Under the pieces are notes generated by a model. The model saw only the letters and a list, made by a program, of their open reading frames with translations, was not told where the DNA came from and ran no database searches. This document shows, one piece after another, positions 43,557-55,240 of a DNA stretch of 64,000 nt; positions within the stretch are counted from its first letter, which is position 1, and the number at the start of each line of letters is the position of its first letter. Both the position numbers and the translations under genes were made by a program. This DNA comes from Icerya purchasi (taxonomy: Eukaryota > Arthropoda > Insecta > Hemiptera > Monophlebidae), in contig CM077116.1 in NCBI GenBank assembly GCA_039619475.1, positions 249,373,440-249,437,439 on the forward strand, read 5' to 3'.

Positions 43557-44010
43557 AATTTTTTTTTTTTTTTTCCTATTCCCGAAACGTTCGGTAGCGT
43601 ACATTTATTTATTGATTTATTATAATAACGGAATTCATATAACTCATCGAATTAAGTATTTGGTATTATATTAATTTCCATTTTACAGGTTTTTACAATA
43701 TATACTATATTTTTATTATTTACTTAATATAAATGTACATTATGTTTTCGGAATTTTATTTCTACAATTGCTAATTTGTTAAAATCATTAAAATAATTTT
43801 GTACAAATTGTTCTATATCATAATTACAAGGTTTATTATTATTATTATAATTGCAGCCTTGCAGTATATGAAAAACATCATCTCTAAAAGGACATATTAA
43901 ACAGTTTTCGGAACCAATGATCTTAAATTTATATAAATATACCTTAAATAAACCGTGACCTGTTATAAATTGGACATTAAAAAAATTTGGCGTATATTGA
44001 TTATTTTTAA
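43557..44010 (-). pseudogene. LINE C-terminal fragment with Cys/His motif (R1/LOA-like)
   Basis: The minus strand from about 44005 reads NFFNVQFITGHGLFKVYLYKF, then ENCLICPFRDDVFHILQGC. The G-H-G-x-F...Y-L lead and the C-x2-C...H-x4-C knuckle are typical of the C-terminal end of R1/LOA-type LINE ORFs. The 3' untranslated sequence runs to a T-run (poly(A) on the minus strand) at 43560-43574. The rest of the element is absent. Confidence 0.65.
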
Positions 44011-44049
44011 ATCTCTCTCAAACAATAAACGGTCAAAATATACATATTT

Positions 44050-44875
44050 GGATTGTAATTATTTATATTTCCTCCAATCGTAACTTGTCCCACTATCTGA
44101 TAATATCTGACTCCATGAGTGCCCTTCAGGCTACCAGTTTACCTCTTCCTCCTCCCTTATCAGACTTCATCATTCTTCGTATACGATCTCTCATACACAA
44201 TCTTTCCTTTCATCACTCTATCCACGTTGATCTGCTGTGGGTCCCTGGTCATAGAGGCATCGAGGGTAACGAAATGGTGGATGGTTTGGCTTAGGCTTCT
44301 GCCCGCTTCCGCTTTTACATTAAAAGGATCCCTAGTACTAATCTTTTGTCCTTAAGTAAGAAATTTCACTGTAAATTTTGGTCAGATGTGTACCCTTATT
44401 CTTTCACCAATGATAGTTCCTTCTACCTCTCAATTCAACTTAACCTTCCTACTAATTCTTGGTTCTCAGAATTCCCTTCTTTTCCACGTTCTGTTATTGT
44501 CCCTATTATTCGCCTACACTTCAATCACACTCTATTGCCCGCTTCCCGTTTTCGTCTCTCTTTGGTTTCCTCTCCTTATTGTCCTCTATATTCGAATGAG
44601 GAACTTATCTGTGAGGCTAATCACATTTGGTTTTAATTGTTCTGCTCTTTCTGCGGAACGCTCTTCCCCTTTTTTTTAAAATCAAGGCGTCCTGCTCCCT
44701 ACTGTGCTTCCTATATCCTGTCCATTCGGTCTTAGTCTGTTGTTCCTACCATTGGTTTCTTTATTTCTGCGATTTTCGATCGAATTAAATTTGATTTAGT
44801 AAACTCTTCTTCCTATTGTTTCTGGGTGAGGTCCCTGATTGATGAGCCCAAAAAAAAAACAAAACAAAAAATAAA
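44050..44875 (+). pseudogene. LINE fragment with RNase H domain and 3' end
   Basis: The frame at 44085-44294 reads LIISDSMSALQA, then VDLLWVPGHRGIEGNEMVDGLA and a stop. These are the second and third conserved blocks of the RNase H domain found after the reverse transcriptase in I-clade and related LINEs (SDS...A, and WVPGHxGIxGNExxD). The downstream sequence to about 44850 is C/T-rich coding relic and ends in an A-rich run. The reverse transcriptase is missing. It may be the same family as the LINE at 57-59 kb, whose RNase H is cut off after its first block. Confidence 0.75.
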
Positions 44876-46139
44876 ACATGTATTACCGATTAATTTGTTT
44901 CATTTTGCTATTAATAGTCGTTGTTTTCTTTAGTTTGATTTTACAGATGATTGTGAATTTTCAAAAAGTTTGAAACTAGTCGGAAATTTAATTAATTAAG
45001 TACACGTTAATGTTTTGAGTCTTTGTACGTTTGTATATTTTAATGTTTCACGTTTTACACGAAACAGTTTTGTTTATCTTCAATTGAAAAATATTGTTTT
45101 TCTTTTAATAATTTGAGAGAGGTGTTTTGTGGAAAAAGATAGTCATATTCGGACAATTAATTTCATTTATATTGATCAAAGACCACAGATGTAACTGCAA
45201 AAAGAAGAAACGAAAAAAGAAAAAAGAAAACCAACAGAAACAGCTTTTTCTTTGTTTTTAATCGTGTTTACTTCCGAGTTTTTAGACAATACTGATGTGA
45301 CTTAGAAGAAGGCGATGAAATCAAGAAAGATCCTTGCTTACTGAACTGCCTTTGGTTCGTACTTGACTTTGTTTTTCGTTTTATATTTTCTTTTAATAGC
45401 GCGATTTTCCACTAGATTGCCTTTCGAAGTCCTTCCCCATTAATTGACAAATGCCATTTTTTTAAATTGTGTATGTTTCAACTTTTTTTTTTTTTTTTCG
45501 TTTATTGTAGTTGTGTTAAAGATGTAAATCATAACGGGACATTGAGCTCTAAGGTAACGTGACATGCCTTTGAAAATAACCTTCCAGGCATCCAAAAGTT
45601 ATCAAAAAAACACCAAAGAAACCATAAGAAATGCTCTTTATTTTTCGATAGAATTTTCGAAAACATTGAGGAATTGGTCACACCGGCTTACGAGTTTTTC
45701 GATAGCGTCACCGTAAAACTATGCGCTATATTTAGCGACAAATTTCGTTACTGCCCGCACGATTTCCTGGTCTTTCTCAACCAGATCGAAAAAACGGGAA
45801 AACCCAGGGACGCCCCACGTCAGTGGAGTAGAGCGAATGTGAAAATTCGTCCGAATTCTGATTTTTGATCAATGTGCGGACGAGAACAGCAATATCCGGT
45901 CGCGCCTCATCGTACGTACAACCGTTTGATGGAAACAACTTCTTTCCTCATTTACGAGTAACCATTTTTTCTTTTCTCTTTCTAACGTCCGATTATTTTC
46001 GGTAGGAGGCACGTCAGATGGGAATTTACATTCAAAATAAAGAAAATAGAAGAAGAAACTACGTTCAGTCGAACATGATTTTTCATAGGCTCAGGGTTAC
46101 TCCGTATGTTACGTTGAAAATAACCGTAATATTTATGTT
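44876..46139. other. Intergenic, no gene recognised
   Basis: A homopolymer T tract lies at about 45484-45498. No protein-like frame is recognisable. Confidence 0.4.
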
Positions 46140-47200
46140 TACATAATATACTAAATTCCAAAAAACAAAGAAATCTGATTTTTCCAGCCGCAAAGAGAGA
46201 GATAAACACGTCATTTTTCGCGTTTTTCTGAATTTTTCGCCATCTTCGCACTCTTTCCATCGATATAACACATGGCTGAAAAAAAATTATTTCTTTAAAA
46301 AAAATTTTGAGCTTTCGGCGGTTCAAGGGCCTGGTTTCAAAGTTGAATCGGCGGATGCTCCAAACTGGAGAAATATACGGAGATGTGCGTATTTTTAACC
46401 TTGTTCAAAATTTTTAACTATAACATTTGCGGCGCAAAGGATAGGGAGACGCATCATTTTTCGAGCTTTTTTGAATTCTTCGGCAAGTTCGTAAGTTTCA
46501 CTAAGGAAATTATACGCGGTTTCGTTCCTGACAAATAGCGATTTTTCCATCGATATATCAGGTGCCCGGAAAAAAAATATTGTTTTCAAAAGTTTCGGCC
46601 TTATCAAGTTGTAAGCTCGGCTACAGTTATTCTATAAAGCGGTTCTTTATGCATACGTTTTATGTAGGTTTTGGTATGCTTAATTTTTTTTCTCGGACTA
46701 TTGCTTACATGAACATCCCTTTGTTTTGCTGTATTTGTCGCAAAAGGAAGGGGGAAAAGAAGTTTTTAACCGTCGATTTGATTTGAATATTTTGATTTTA
46801 TGAAAGAGTTTCTGCGATTTAATATTTCGAATTTCACTTTTAAAGAATTATTTCTGGTGATAAGTTATGAATTTGTTTAACGGGATGATTTTTGAGGTCG
46901 TTTTAAATTCCTTATTATGACATTCTTGACGGTCTTTTGCATTTTTTGCCGTCCGCGGTAATCGGTTAGTTTGAATTCATAGATTGTCTTAAAGATTAAT
47001 TTTAAGTTCGATTTATGATGTAATTTTGAAGTTGACAAGTTAAAAACCGTTCCGGAGTTATTTTGCGTATGTTAAATGAATATTTTTGTCGTTTCTGAAC
47101 CATCTTGTTAGTATTCCGTACATTAAATGTGCGCAGAATCCTAAACAGAACAGGCATTCAAATTCTGGTTCGGTCAGATAAACGTCGATTTTATGATTTT
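46140..47200 (+). repeat. Diverged dispersed repeat, uninterrupted copy
   Basis: Same block order as 9950-10653 plus 11807-12110. It carries an uninterrupted AACCATCTTGTTAGTATTCC at about 47099-47118, where the other copy holds the 1.15 kb MITE. It contains a partial internal duplication (CGTCATTTTTCG near 46210 and CGCATCATTTTTCG near 46451). The biological identity is unknown. Confidence 0.7.
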
Positions 47201-48382
47201 TTGTTCTTTTGATTCGCCGGCTATTTCTCGATAAATCGTCGCTAAAATTGGAAAATAAAAAGCATATTTTTTCAAATTTCGATCGGTTACGTTAAGTAGT
47301 TTATCAGTTTCTTCTAAACTTTAACCTAGGTTACAGTCAAGTACTGCGAGAGACGTTAGCCTCTCCAAAATTACATTCTCCATCGTTGACAATTAAAACA
47401 TAGACAGTAATTAATTAAGCCAATTGATTGCAAACATAGCGGCTAGAAATTCATAAATTACTGAGTTGAGCAGTGCGTACGATAACTTCTGCTGTCTGAC
47501 TTATCCTATCGTTCGAAGTGAGGAAAATGAAGAAAAGGAAAACAGGAAAAGGAGACAATTCTTTAAAAAGGTACGCGTTATTTTTTCAGCTGTTCGTCAC
47601 AGTTTGCGGGAAGAATTTTTTCATACAAACAGATCAGATTTCCTGAGGATTTTCATTTACTTCCTTTGCGCCGTACCGCGCTATTCTCGTTCCTATTATT
47701 TTCAAACGGAACTGCACTGTCGCTTTATGTTCAGATGAAAAATTAAGCGCATGAAGTACTCGCTGGATTCGAAGTTATCGTTGGTCACGTATGATAGTAA
47801 GACCGGCGTAAACTAAATAATCCCAGCTGCTTGCTGGAACTTTGTAAATATTTCTAAAATTTCGAAGAAACCGTTTTGTAGCAAAAAAAAAGTAAAGAGT
47901 TTGCAAACTCCTCTATCTACCGGCACTCTAAAGACTTCATCGTAAAACCAGCATCGGATCATCTAGAACCTTTTTCTATGTAAATATATACATGTCGCTA
48001 GAATACTGCGCAACACGCCTGTCTATGTTATTATTTTCTCGAATTTCCGCCATACAGGAAAACAAATTACAGATGGTTACATTACCTGGAATCCTCACAG
48101 TGATTAGCGAAATCGAATAGTTTAGATTTTGCTGAGATCTGATAAAATCATTAAAATTCTGTGTAAAACAACGCCGAATACACTGGCTTATTTTTTTTTT
48201 TTCTTTTTTAATAGAAGAAAACTAAGGCAAAACAAAAAATTGTTCCTGTATTAAAATAACGGAGGAACTTTTATTGTAAAATTTTCTATTTAACGTAGTT
48301 ATCAAAAACGAGTTTGTTAGAGCCTGTATAATTAAGTTTGCTACTCCTTCAAACTTGATTTATGATGACGTATTATTAATAC
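47201..48382. other. Intergenic, no gene recognised
   Basis: The frame at 47466-47738 is unassigned. Nothing else is recognised. Confidence 0.4.
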
Positions 48383-49015
48383 ATACAGGGGCGGATCCAG
48401 AAGGACATTCTGGGGAGGGAAATTATATAATTACGTAATATCTTATACGGTAGACAATAGATTTGAGAAATACTTTGATTCATAAAGAAAATCAAATAGC
48501 GACCTCTTTAGAAATTTAAAAATGTTTTAAAAATACATAATTATTACAATTTTTAATTTGAATTTTGTTTTACTTTTAGATGAAAAATAAAAAACTTACA
48601 AAATTGTAGCTAAAATGGTAGTTTAGAATTTGAATGGTAAATTACTAGAAAGAATAGAAAGAAAGATAGTATTTTTATTAGACTTTAATTCATTTTCATT
48701 TTTGTTAGTAATTCGATCCGAATTCTTGGTTCGTGAGCAAGTAAACAAATATATGTATTTCTCATTGAACTATTTTCATTTACATTACAAAATAAAAATT
48801 AAAAATAAATAAAAAAGGCAAAAGATCGACGACAGTTGCGTTTAAAATAAAAGAAAAACGTAACATTAATAGTTCTACTAAAAAACAGCATTAAATGTTA
48901 GTTATGAATTCATAGATAACATTTATATAAATCTTTTATAGGATAAATTAAGTTCTTCTTTTTTAATAAATTTTTTCCATCAAGGATTTTTGGTTCGTGG
49001 GGGGGGGGGGGGGAG
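48383..49015. mobile_element. Possible hAT-type element, left end only
   Basis: Starts CAGGGGCGGATCCAGAAGG, a terminal sequence typical of many insect hAT elements. No matching right terminus was found; the sequence runs into a G-run (about 48998-49013) and a GATA repeat. Confidence 0.35.
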
Positions 49016-49023
49016 GATGTCCC

Positions 49024-49052
<29 letters not shown>
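48998..49052. repeat. Poly-G run and (GATA)n microsatellite
   Basis: A run of about 15 G, followed after 12 bp by TAGATAGATAGATAGATAGA-type tandem repeats. Confidence 0.9.
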
Positions 49053-49054
<2 letters not shown>

Positions 49055-49799
49055 ACTCTGTCCTTTAAACCTCGGAAAGAGAAAAGCTCCTCGGATTGAT
49101 GCTTATTCTTCTATAATGCCTTTAGAAGAGTTGTTTTAATTGATTAGGCAATTACTCTTTTTTGTTTAGAATTTGTTTATAAAAATGAATAGGTTTCGTT
49201 TCAAAACGTAACGGGAAAATGTTAAAATACTTCGTAGCGATTTTTATATTTTACTCCCGGCGTAAAAATTACGTTATCGTTAACATAATGAACGTCTTTG
49301 ATGTATTAGAGGTAATAAGAAATTCTGTTTCGCTCTTGCATTATAAAGTTGCATTACGGAAATGCGTTATAGGTGACGTAGTAGAAATTTCTACACAAAC
49401 CGTAAATTTTAAACTAAATTTATCGGCTTTGAAAATAATTATCGATTACTATGAAAAAAATAAATACTGTTTTAAGAACAATAACTTAAGTCAACTGAAA
49501 CCGATTACTTTTTTAGGGGAAGGAAAATCTAACTAGGAGTAATAGTCCAATATCAATGAAGATATCATTGGATTGGACTAAAGTTAAAACATCGTATTAG
49601 ATTTTAATGTTGGGTGAAATAGTGAAGCCTGGGAACAAGAAACGAAAGAACGTTAGTAATCCAGAAGTTTAAGAATAACAGGGGAAACACATAATTGACA
49701 TCAAATGAAAAAATTTAATCGTTAGAAATGAAAAGAACACCGCAATTATGAAATGAGGAAATAACAAAGTAAGAGACTTATATAGTAAAGGAAGAGTGT
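49053..49799. other. Intergenic, with an unassigned 105-codon frame
   Basis: The frame at 49219-49536 has near-normal amino acid composition but no recognised motif, and may be chance. A small hairpin (AGTCCAAT...ATTGGACT) lies at about 49546-49580. Confidence 0.3.
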
Positions 49800-50860
49800 A
49801 AGGGGGTAACCACCCAAACTATAAGATGGGTTTCATTTTAAAAAGTTTATTCTTTTAAGACGAAGTATAAATATGGTTACCATTCTAACGGCCGTTCACA
49901 ATCACATCCAAGCAACAGGATTAATTAACAAGAGGGATAGGGTAATTGCTTAAGGCCAAATTGAGTAAGGAAGAACTGTTTGCGAGAAAACTGAGAACTT
50001 TGAAAGATGATTTAAAAGGAGAGACAAAAAGATGAATCCTGGAAAAAGCATTCTCACTAGTGATTAATGAACTACAAAGTTCAATAACGGCATCTAAAAT
50101 ATGCGAAAAAAAAGAGTAAATATAGAGGTCATCTGTGTAGAATAAACAAGTTGGGTTTAAGGAAAGTGAGCCAATATATGAATATAGATATTGAAGGGAG
50201 CAGGAGTAATACAGAAACCTCGAGGAAAAACACGAAAAATTTTCCTCGAAATTGAATAAAAAGGAATAGGCAGATGTACCGTGTAGTTATGAAAAAAAAC
50301 TGATAAACATCATGGACTGGAGGTGTATTAAAAGCATTATATGTTTGAAAGTAGGAGGGTGGGTCCCATCAAATGCACTGGAAACATCAATAAAGACTAC
50401 GGTGGTGAACATTTTGCTTACATAAGAATTACAAATAAAGAAAAATTCCTAAATAATTCGTTTATTCAACATACTTTCAAAGAGCTTCTTTAAACAAAGA
50501 ACTAGAAAAATTGGACCAAAAAAAGAAGGTGTTCTTTTTTTTAGTGTAGGTATAATGATAAAAGAGTTTCAATAAGGCGAAATGAAAGTAGAAAAAAAAA
50601 ACAATCAAATGTATTGAAAGGAGTTTCCAGAGACTGATCAGAATGATTTTTTAGAGTAAGACAAGATTTACCATCAATTACAGAAAATTTGGAGGAAGCA
50701 TTATTTAAAGAAGAAATAAGTTTGTTGTAAGATAAAATGTGTAGACAAGAGTTAAAAATAAAGAAGGAGAGAAGAGTGAAGCTCTACGTAACCGGGGGCG
50801 TAGGGTGGAATAACGAAGTCTGTGAATAAAATTAGTCTACTGTATTTATTATTTAGATTC
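49800..50860 (-). pseudogene. I-like LINE reverse transcriptase relic
   Basis: Minus-strand readings in several frames: CLKKLFESMLNKRI (about 50510-50470), VVFIDVSSAFDGTHPPTFKH (motif A, about 50400-50345), CLFYTDDLYIYSFF (catalytic YTDD box, about 50150-50110) and FKSSFKVLSFLANSSYLI near 49970. Each aligns with the LINE at 57-59 kb (KLFESMLNRR, AAFVDVVFAFDKVH). Frameshifts and stops are frequent, and both the endonuclease and the RNase H are missing. It is a dead 5'- and 3'-eroded copy of the same family. Confidence 0.7.
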
Positions 50861-51636
50861 ATCGTTAAATTTATTTTTGTCATCAAATTAGTCTAACTAG
50901 AGAGATATTGATATTGGAGGGGCGTTCCAATAAAATATTTCTAAAGGCTTTAGACATTTTCCAAATGTATGGTATTGTGATAAAGGAAGGGAGCCGGAGA
51001 AAGAACAGGAATTTAACAAGAAGCTTTTTGAACGTTTAAAAATAAACCTACTCTTAGGGTTAGCTTTTTTATTATGTTCAGAAGTTGGAAAAGAAAAGGT
51101 TCTAAATATGAATCAGGTCGAACGTAGATTTACGATCATTAATTATGTACTATATATATATATGTATTTTTAATGAAGAGTGGTGTAGAAGGGAGGATAA
51201 AGGAAGAGCAGAAAAAAAGATAAAGTAAATGACTACTGTAATCGACAATTAAGCAGAATTTGAAACAGTTGGTTTTGGAAGTATACCAGTGAGAAATATA
51301 AAGAAGCTAAGACTGTGCAGGAAGGGAAAAGTTTTATTAAGGGATATGATTATAAGAACGAGCTCGCTTTTAAACGTGCTGTTTAAAGTTCCGGAAAAAC
51401 ATTTAAGAATAAGATTTGTTAAGATGAAGGTGTTTAGAGGGATTCTTATAAAAATTAGGTATATTATTATTCAGCAAGTAAGTTTTTATAAAAGAAAGTA
51501 TCTTCAAGGAAAACACCATTATTATTACAATTAGTGCAACGGTAAAAGGCATTGTGCATTTCAGCCCCCCCTATAATAAAACAACCGAATTTTCCATAAG
51601 AATTATAGAAAAATATCATTTGGAAGTCTAGGAGGA

Positions 51637-51640
<4 letters not shown>
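50861..51640. other. Intergenic, no gene recognised
   Basis: A/G-rich sequence with an unassigned basic frame at 51289-51534. Confidence 0.35.

Positions 51641-51725
<85 letters not shown>
51637..51725. repeat. (TA)n microsatellite
   Basis: Nearly uninterrupted TA dinucleotides over about 85 bp. A second, shorter tract lies at about 52308-52332. Confidence 0.95.
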
Positions 51726-51731
<6 letters not shown>

Positions 51732-51929
51732 CATGTGGTTTGGAATCCGTTACTGAATTAAATAAATGAGAGCATATTTTATTATTCTAGTTTATATTCT
51801 TTCATAATTTTTATAAAATACATTTACTTTTACGCTTTCAATAGTATCGATATTTTATATGTTTAATCGACTTTTATGAATTTATTATTAACTTTTATTA
51901 TTGTTTGTAGATTTTTAACTTTAGCCCAT

Positions 51930-52260
51930 GCTTATCACGTGAATTTTTTACCGTAATTTCCAGTTTTCTTGCATCATGTTCTGGAGTTAGTTATTACATC
52001 GCTTGCAAAAACATACATAGTGTGGGTATGTTCTACTGACGTTTATAACCTTTCTGTCTGAGTTTAGTAATTTTATTGCACGTTCTAACGTTGTAAAGAA
52101 TTTTTCACAGAGTGTCTTTTACACCTTTTAATACTGGCAATGTTGGTGTTTCTTTGTACAGTCTAATGCTAATTGCGGTAGAGTTATGTATATTAGCCAA
52201 AATGTCATTTTGTAGTTTCTCCAAACCGCTTGCTTGAACTATTGACCATATATACATATA
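51930..52260 (-). pseudogene. Unassigned degraded coding remnant
   Basis: On the minus strand one frame reads GLEKLQNDILANIHNSTAIS and continues IRLYKETPTLPVLKGVKDTL; a shift of frame then reads FTTLERAIKLLNSDRKVI and HYVCFCKRC. The composition, and the continuation of sense across a frameshift, suggest an old coding sequence. The CxCxxC end hints at a zinc-binding module. I do not recognise the family. Confidence 0.3.
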
Positions 52261-52974
52261 AATTTATATACATATGTGTACCATATAAATGTATATGCAT
52301 ATGTGTACCATATATATATATATATATGTATATATTGAATTGAATGGCTTTTCGAAATTTACAAATCATAGCTATAGTGACAGATTCTTTTATTTTTGAA
52401 TTACAGTTAGTGTAAGTGATATATTGTACTATATTTACGGCGCAAACTTGCCTGTTCTATTGGGTTTTTGTTGGTGTAATGTTATTTCGAGTTTGTTTAT
52501 TGTTATTCTCGTAGCTTATAAATTCTGCAGTTTTTCAGATCTCTTTTGTCTTCCTTTTTTGTATAGCAAAATTATGAGTGCACTTTTCCGTGGTGATGGT
52601 ATATTGTTTCCTTTAATGCATCGAGATGAATGTGTACGTCAATTCCTCTTTTCAAAAGACTTAACATCTTCACCATTACTGGGGCTATTCTATTCTTTCT
52701 CTCATTTTATTTACCGAATAGTGTTTCAGTTTTCAATAATTCCCATATATTATTTTTACTAGCAAAGTGTACTGTAATGGAACAGGGGTCCGTACAAATA
52801 TTGATATCAGTACGCAATGGCTTATGAATGAATTACTTCATCCTTATCTTTAATTTCTTTTTGAAAAATCATTATAGACGGCTGTTACGACCTAATATTT
52901 TTGATCCTTTATTGGCTTCCATAAACTCCGGAATTTTTCAGTCGTTGTATTATATTCTTAAATTATCTTTCGTC
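52261..52974. other. Intergenic, no gene recognised
   Basis: The hydrophobic frame at 52424-52762 is not recognised and lies in T-rich sequence. Confidence 0.35.
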
Positions 52975-53165
52975 GCGATAGTTTAGTTGCTGGAGCTCTT
53001 GGCTCCCGTTACGGAAGTCTCGGGTTCGATCCTGGACGATGACAGAAAATATTACGAAAAATTAAAATTAAATACTCGCTAATATAATCATATGGAAGGC
53101 AGTGACAAACATGCATAGCATCATATGCGCGCTAGTTAGTATACGGCAAACTCGGTGTCTTTCTT
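52975..53165 (+). repeat. tRNA-derived SINE (plus strand)
   Basis: The head GTCGCGATAGTTTAGTTGC...TCTCGGGTTCGATCCTGG shows good A and B boxes for RNA polymerase III. The acceptor stem does not pair, which rules out a working tRNA. The body matches the minus-strand copy at 3670-3905 (TGGAAGG, GTGACAA, GCGCGCTAGTTAGTA-type blocks). Confidence 0.75.
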
Positions 53166-55024
53166 AGCTTTTGTTCAACGTGATCCTACAGCGTACAATT
53201 TGGTGTACTTGTGTAAACGGTATTTAAGGCGCTATCATTTTTTGACTGCAGCCGTGTTAGGTTGATTTGTATGAATTCCATTCGATCCAATCTGTGTTAA
53301 CTGCGAACCTTTTCCTAAATATTATTATACAATTTGTTATTCAAACATAACCAAACCGTTCCTATTTCCAAATCCTTGAGATATAATATAGCGGCTAATT
53401 CGTACTTCCGAGTCTTGCGTTAACTTTTGTATTCGTCGTTGTCGTTCCTGTTAATGCAACTATAAAATTGTGCAGTTTACCATAAACTTGTAAGATTTGT
53501 AAACTATATGAATATGAAATAGACTAATCGTTCTTTTGTATATTTGGCCATGTTTCTGGAATATTTTTATGTACTAGAAATCCTACTGCGCGTTGTTTTT
53601 AACCTACTGTGCATGTTCATATTCTTTAAGTATTAGTTTTTATTTTTAAAAAGAACGACTATTTTAATTCACAATTTTTATTGTAAAAATATTTCTGGAC
53701 TACAATAGGGCAACTTAAAATGTGCTACGTTCTGTAAATGCGCGAACAGAAATACTTCAGCGGTGTAATAACCGTACAATTCTGTTTCCGTCTAAGGAGT
53801 GCCTTTACCAAATTTCGCGGCCAACACTTTGACTAGCTCGTGAAATTATAATGAAATTATCTCACAATTTTCCATTGCAGTTTTATTAAAGGTGATCTGG
53901 CAACTCCTGAGAAGGTTACTGAAACGGCAGTTGGTTTATGTATTTGTTTTACAACCGAGTAATGTAAACGGAGGAGTGCTCACGACAGTAAATCGTAACT
54001 ATATCGTTGTTCCGTGCGCGATTGTTAGCGCAAGTCGCGTCTAAATGGAGTATTCCGGCATATCCGTTACGTAGCGGGGGGGAAATTGTTTACTGTTGGC
54101 CTGTGCCGATTTCTCCTTCATTTCTCCTTTACGGGCGGATAATAAAAACGGCGGAGGGGAGGTCTAATTCGATTTTATTAGCGAGCACGATTTTCATCGG
54201 AAAGTGGCGAAACGTTTTTTAAGCCAGAACGTCGAGATTACGATACGCCCTCAGCCGCCAGTTTAAGTGAAAACAAAAGGCGACAGTAGCCTGTTGAGGG
54301 TTTCAGCCGGCGAAAGCTGAATTTTATGAGTTTTGCGCGTAAATCTGGGCCGGCGATGTTACTTTGGCTGCAATGAAAGAGCGATTTTTACGATAACAGC
54401 GATTCCCGGTGCGGAAAAATAACAGTTTGCCATTCCGATTAAATGTCGGCGAAAGAACGATATTATCACGGAGCGCACTGTCAGTGATGACGACGTCGGC
54501 GGTGATGGTGATTGTTTCATGATGACGAAACTGAAAATGGTTACCGTCATCATCGCGTCGTAAAAGCGACGACGTGCCAGCAAGCTTGTCGTAATTTTGT
54601 CTAACCAAATTTGTTTTCCCTTTCAATTTTATTAGCCGATCCGGATCCGGTTTCCCGTAATGTTATTCTCCCCCCCCCTGCTCCACCATCTCATCATCCC
54701 CCCTTTTCGAAATCCCGCAATTTTCCGTCGCCGTCCTAAGAATTAATTTTTATTAAATATTCCGAATGGCGGAATTTCGTGTGCAGGTTAATACGCGCTG
54801 ATTAATATCTGCGCCGTCTGTGTTTCTTCACTTTGCTTCCTTCTGTGCGTTTAACTCAAGTTCGTTAACAATTCCCTTTCCAGAGCGGGGATACTCGATC
54901 GTTTAGCAGATTAACATATTACATATTATTCTTGCGCTCTAGCTGCTAGAGTTATTTTTTAAAGAAAAATTAACTTTTTTTTTTTAAATCTACATGTTTT
55001 AGGGGGAGATTTATTCAAAAAAAA
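53166..55024. other. Intergenic; relatively GC-rich stretch at 54000-54730
   Basis: No protein-like frame is recognised. The 54.0-54.7 kb stretch is richer in GC and in CGs than its surroundings, so it might be a regulatory or untranslated region of a host gene outside the window; this is inference only. Confidence 0.35.
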
Positions 55025-55240
55025 AGAAAAACATTAAAGAAATTGCTTCTAATTCTGTTCAACGAAATCACGGTGAGGGGAACATTCCCAAAACTCTTCA
55101 AAACCTCCTTGGTTATTACAATATTAAAGCTGCGTAAAAAGCTACAGGCGCAATCTCTTTATTGCGTGTTTGCTACAATTTATTATTGGAAAGGATACTT
55201 TCAAACCGACCAGCTCCGGTTATTGACGGATACTTAACTA
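55025..55240 (+). pseudogene. LINE reverse transcriptase fragment
   Basis: The frame reads LLLILFNEITVRGTFPKLFKTSLVITILKL, the conserved N-terminal palm entry (LFN...G-x-FP...WK-x-ALVIPILK) of non-LTR reverse transcriptases. It then continues as a worn version of the SYRPIALL block. About 70 codons survive and the clade cannot be judged. Confidence 0.55.

Noticed and set aside
52975..53047. A tRNA gene
   Set aside because: A and B boxes are present but the acceptor stem does not pair and the sequence recurs with a SINE body.
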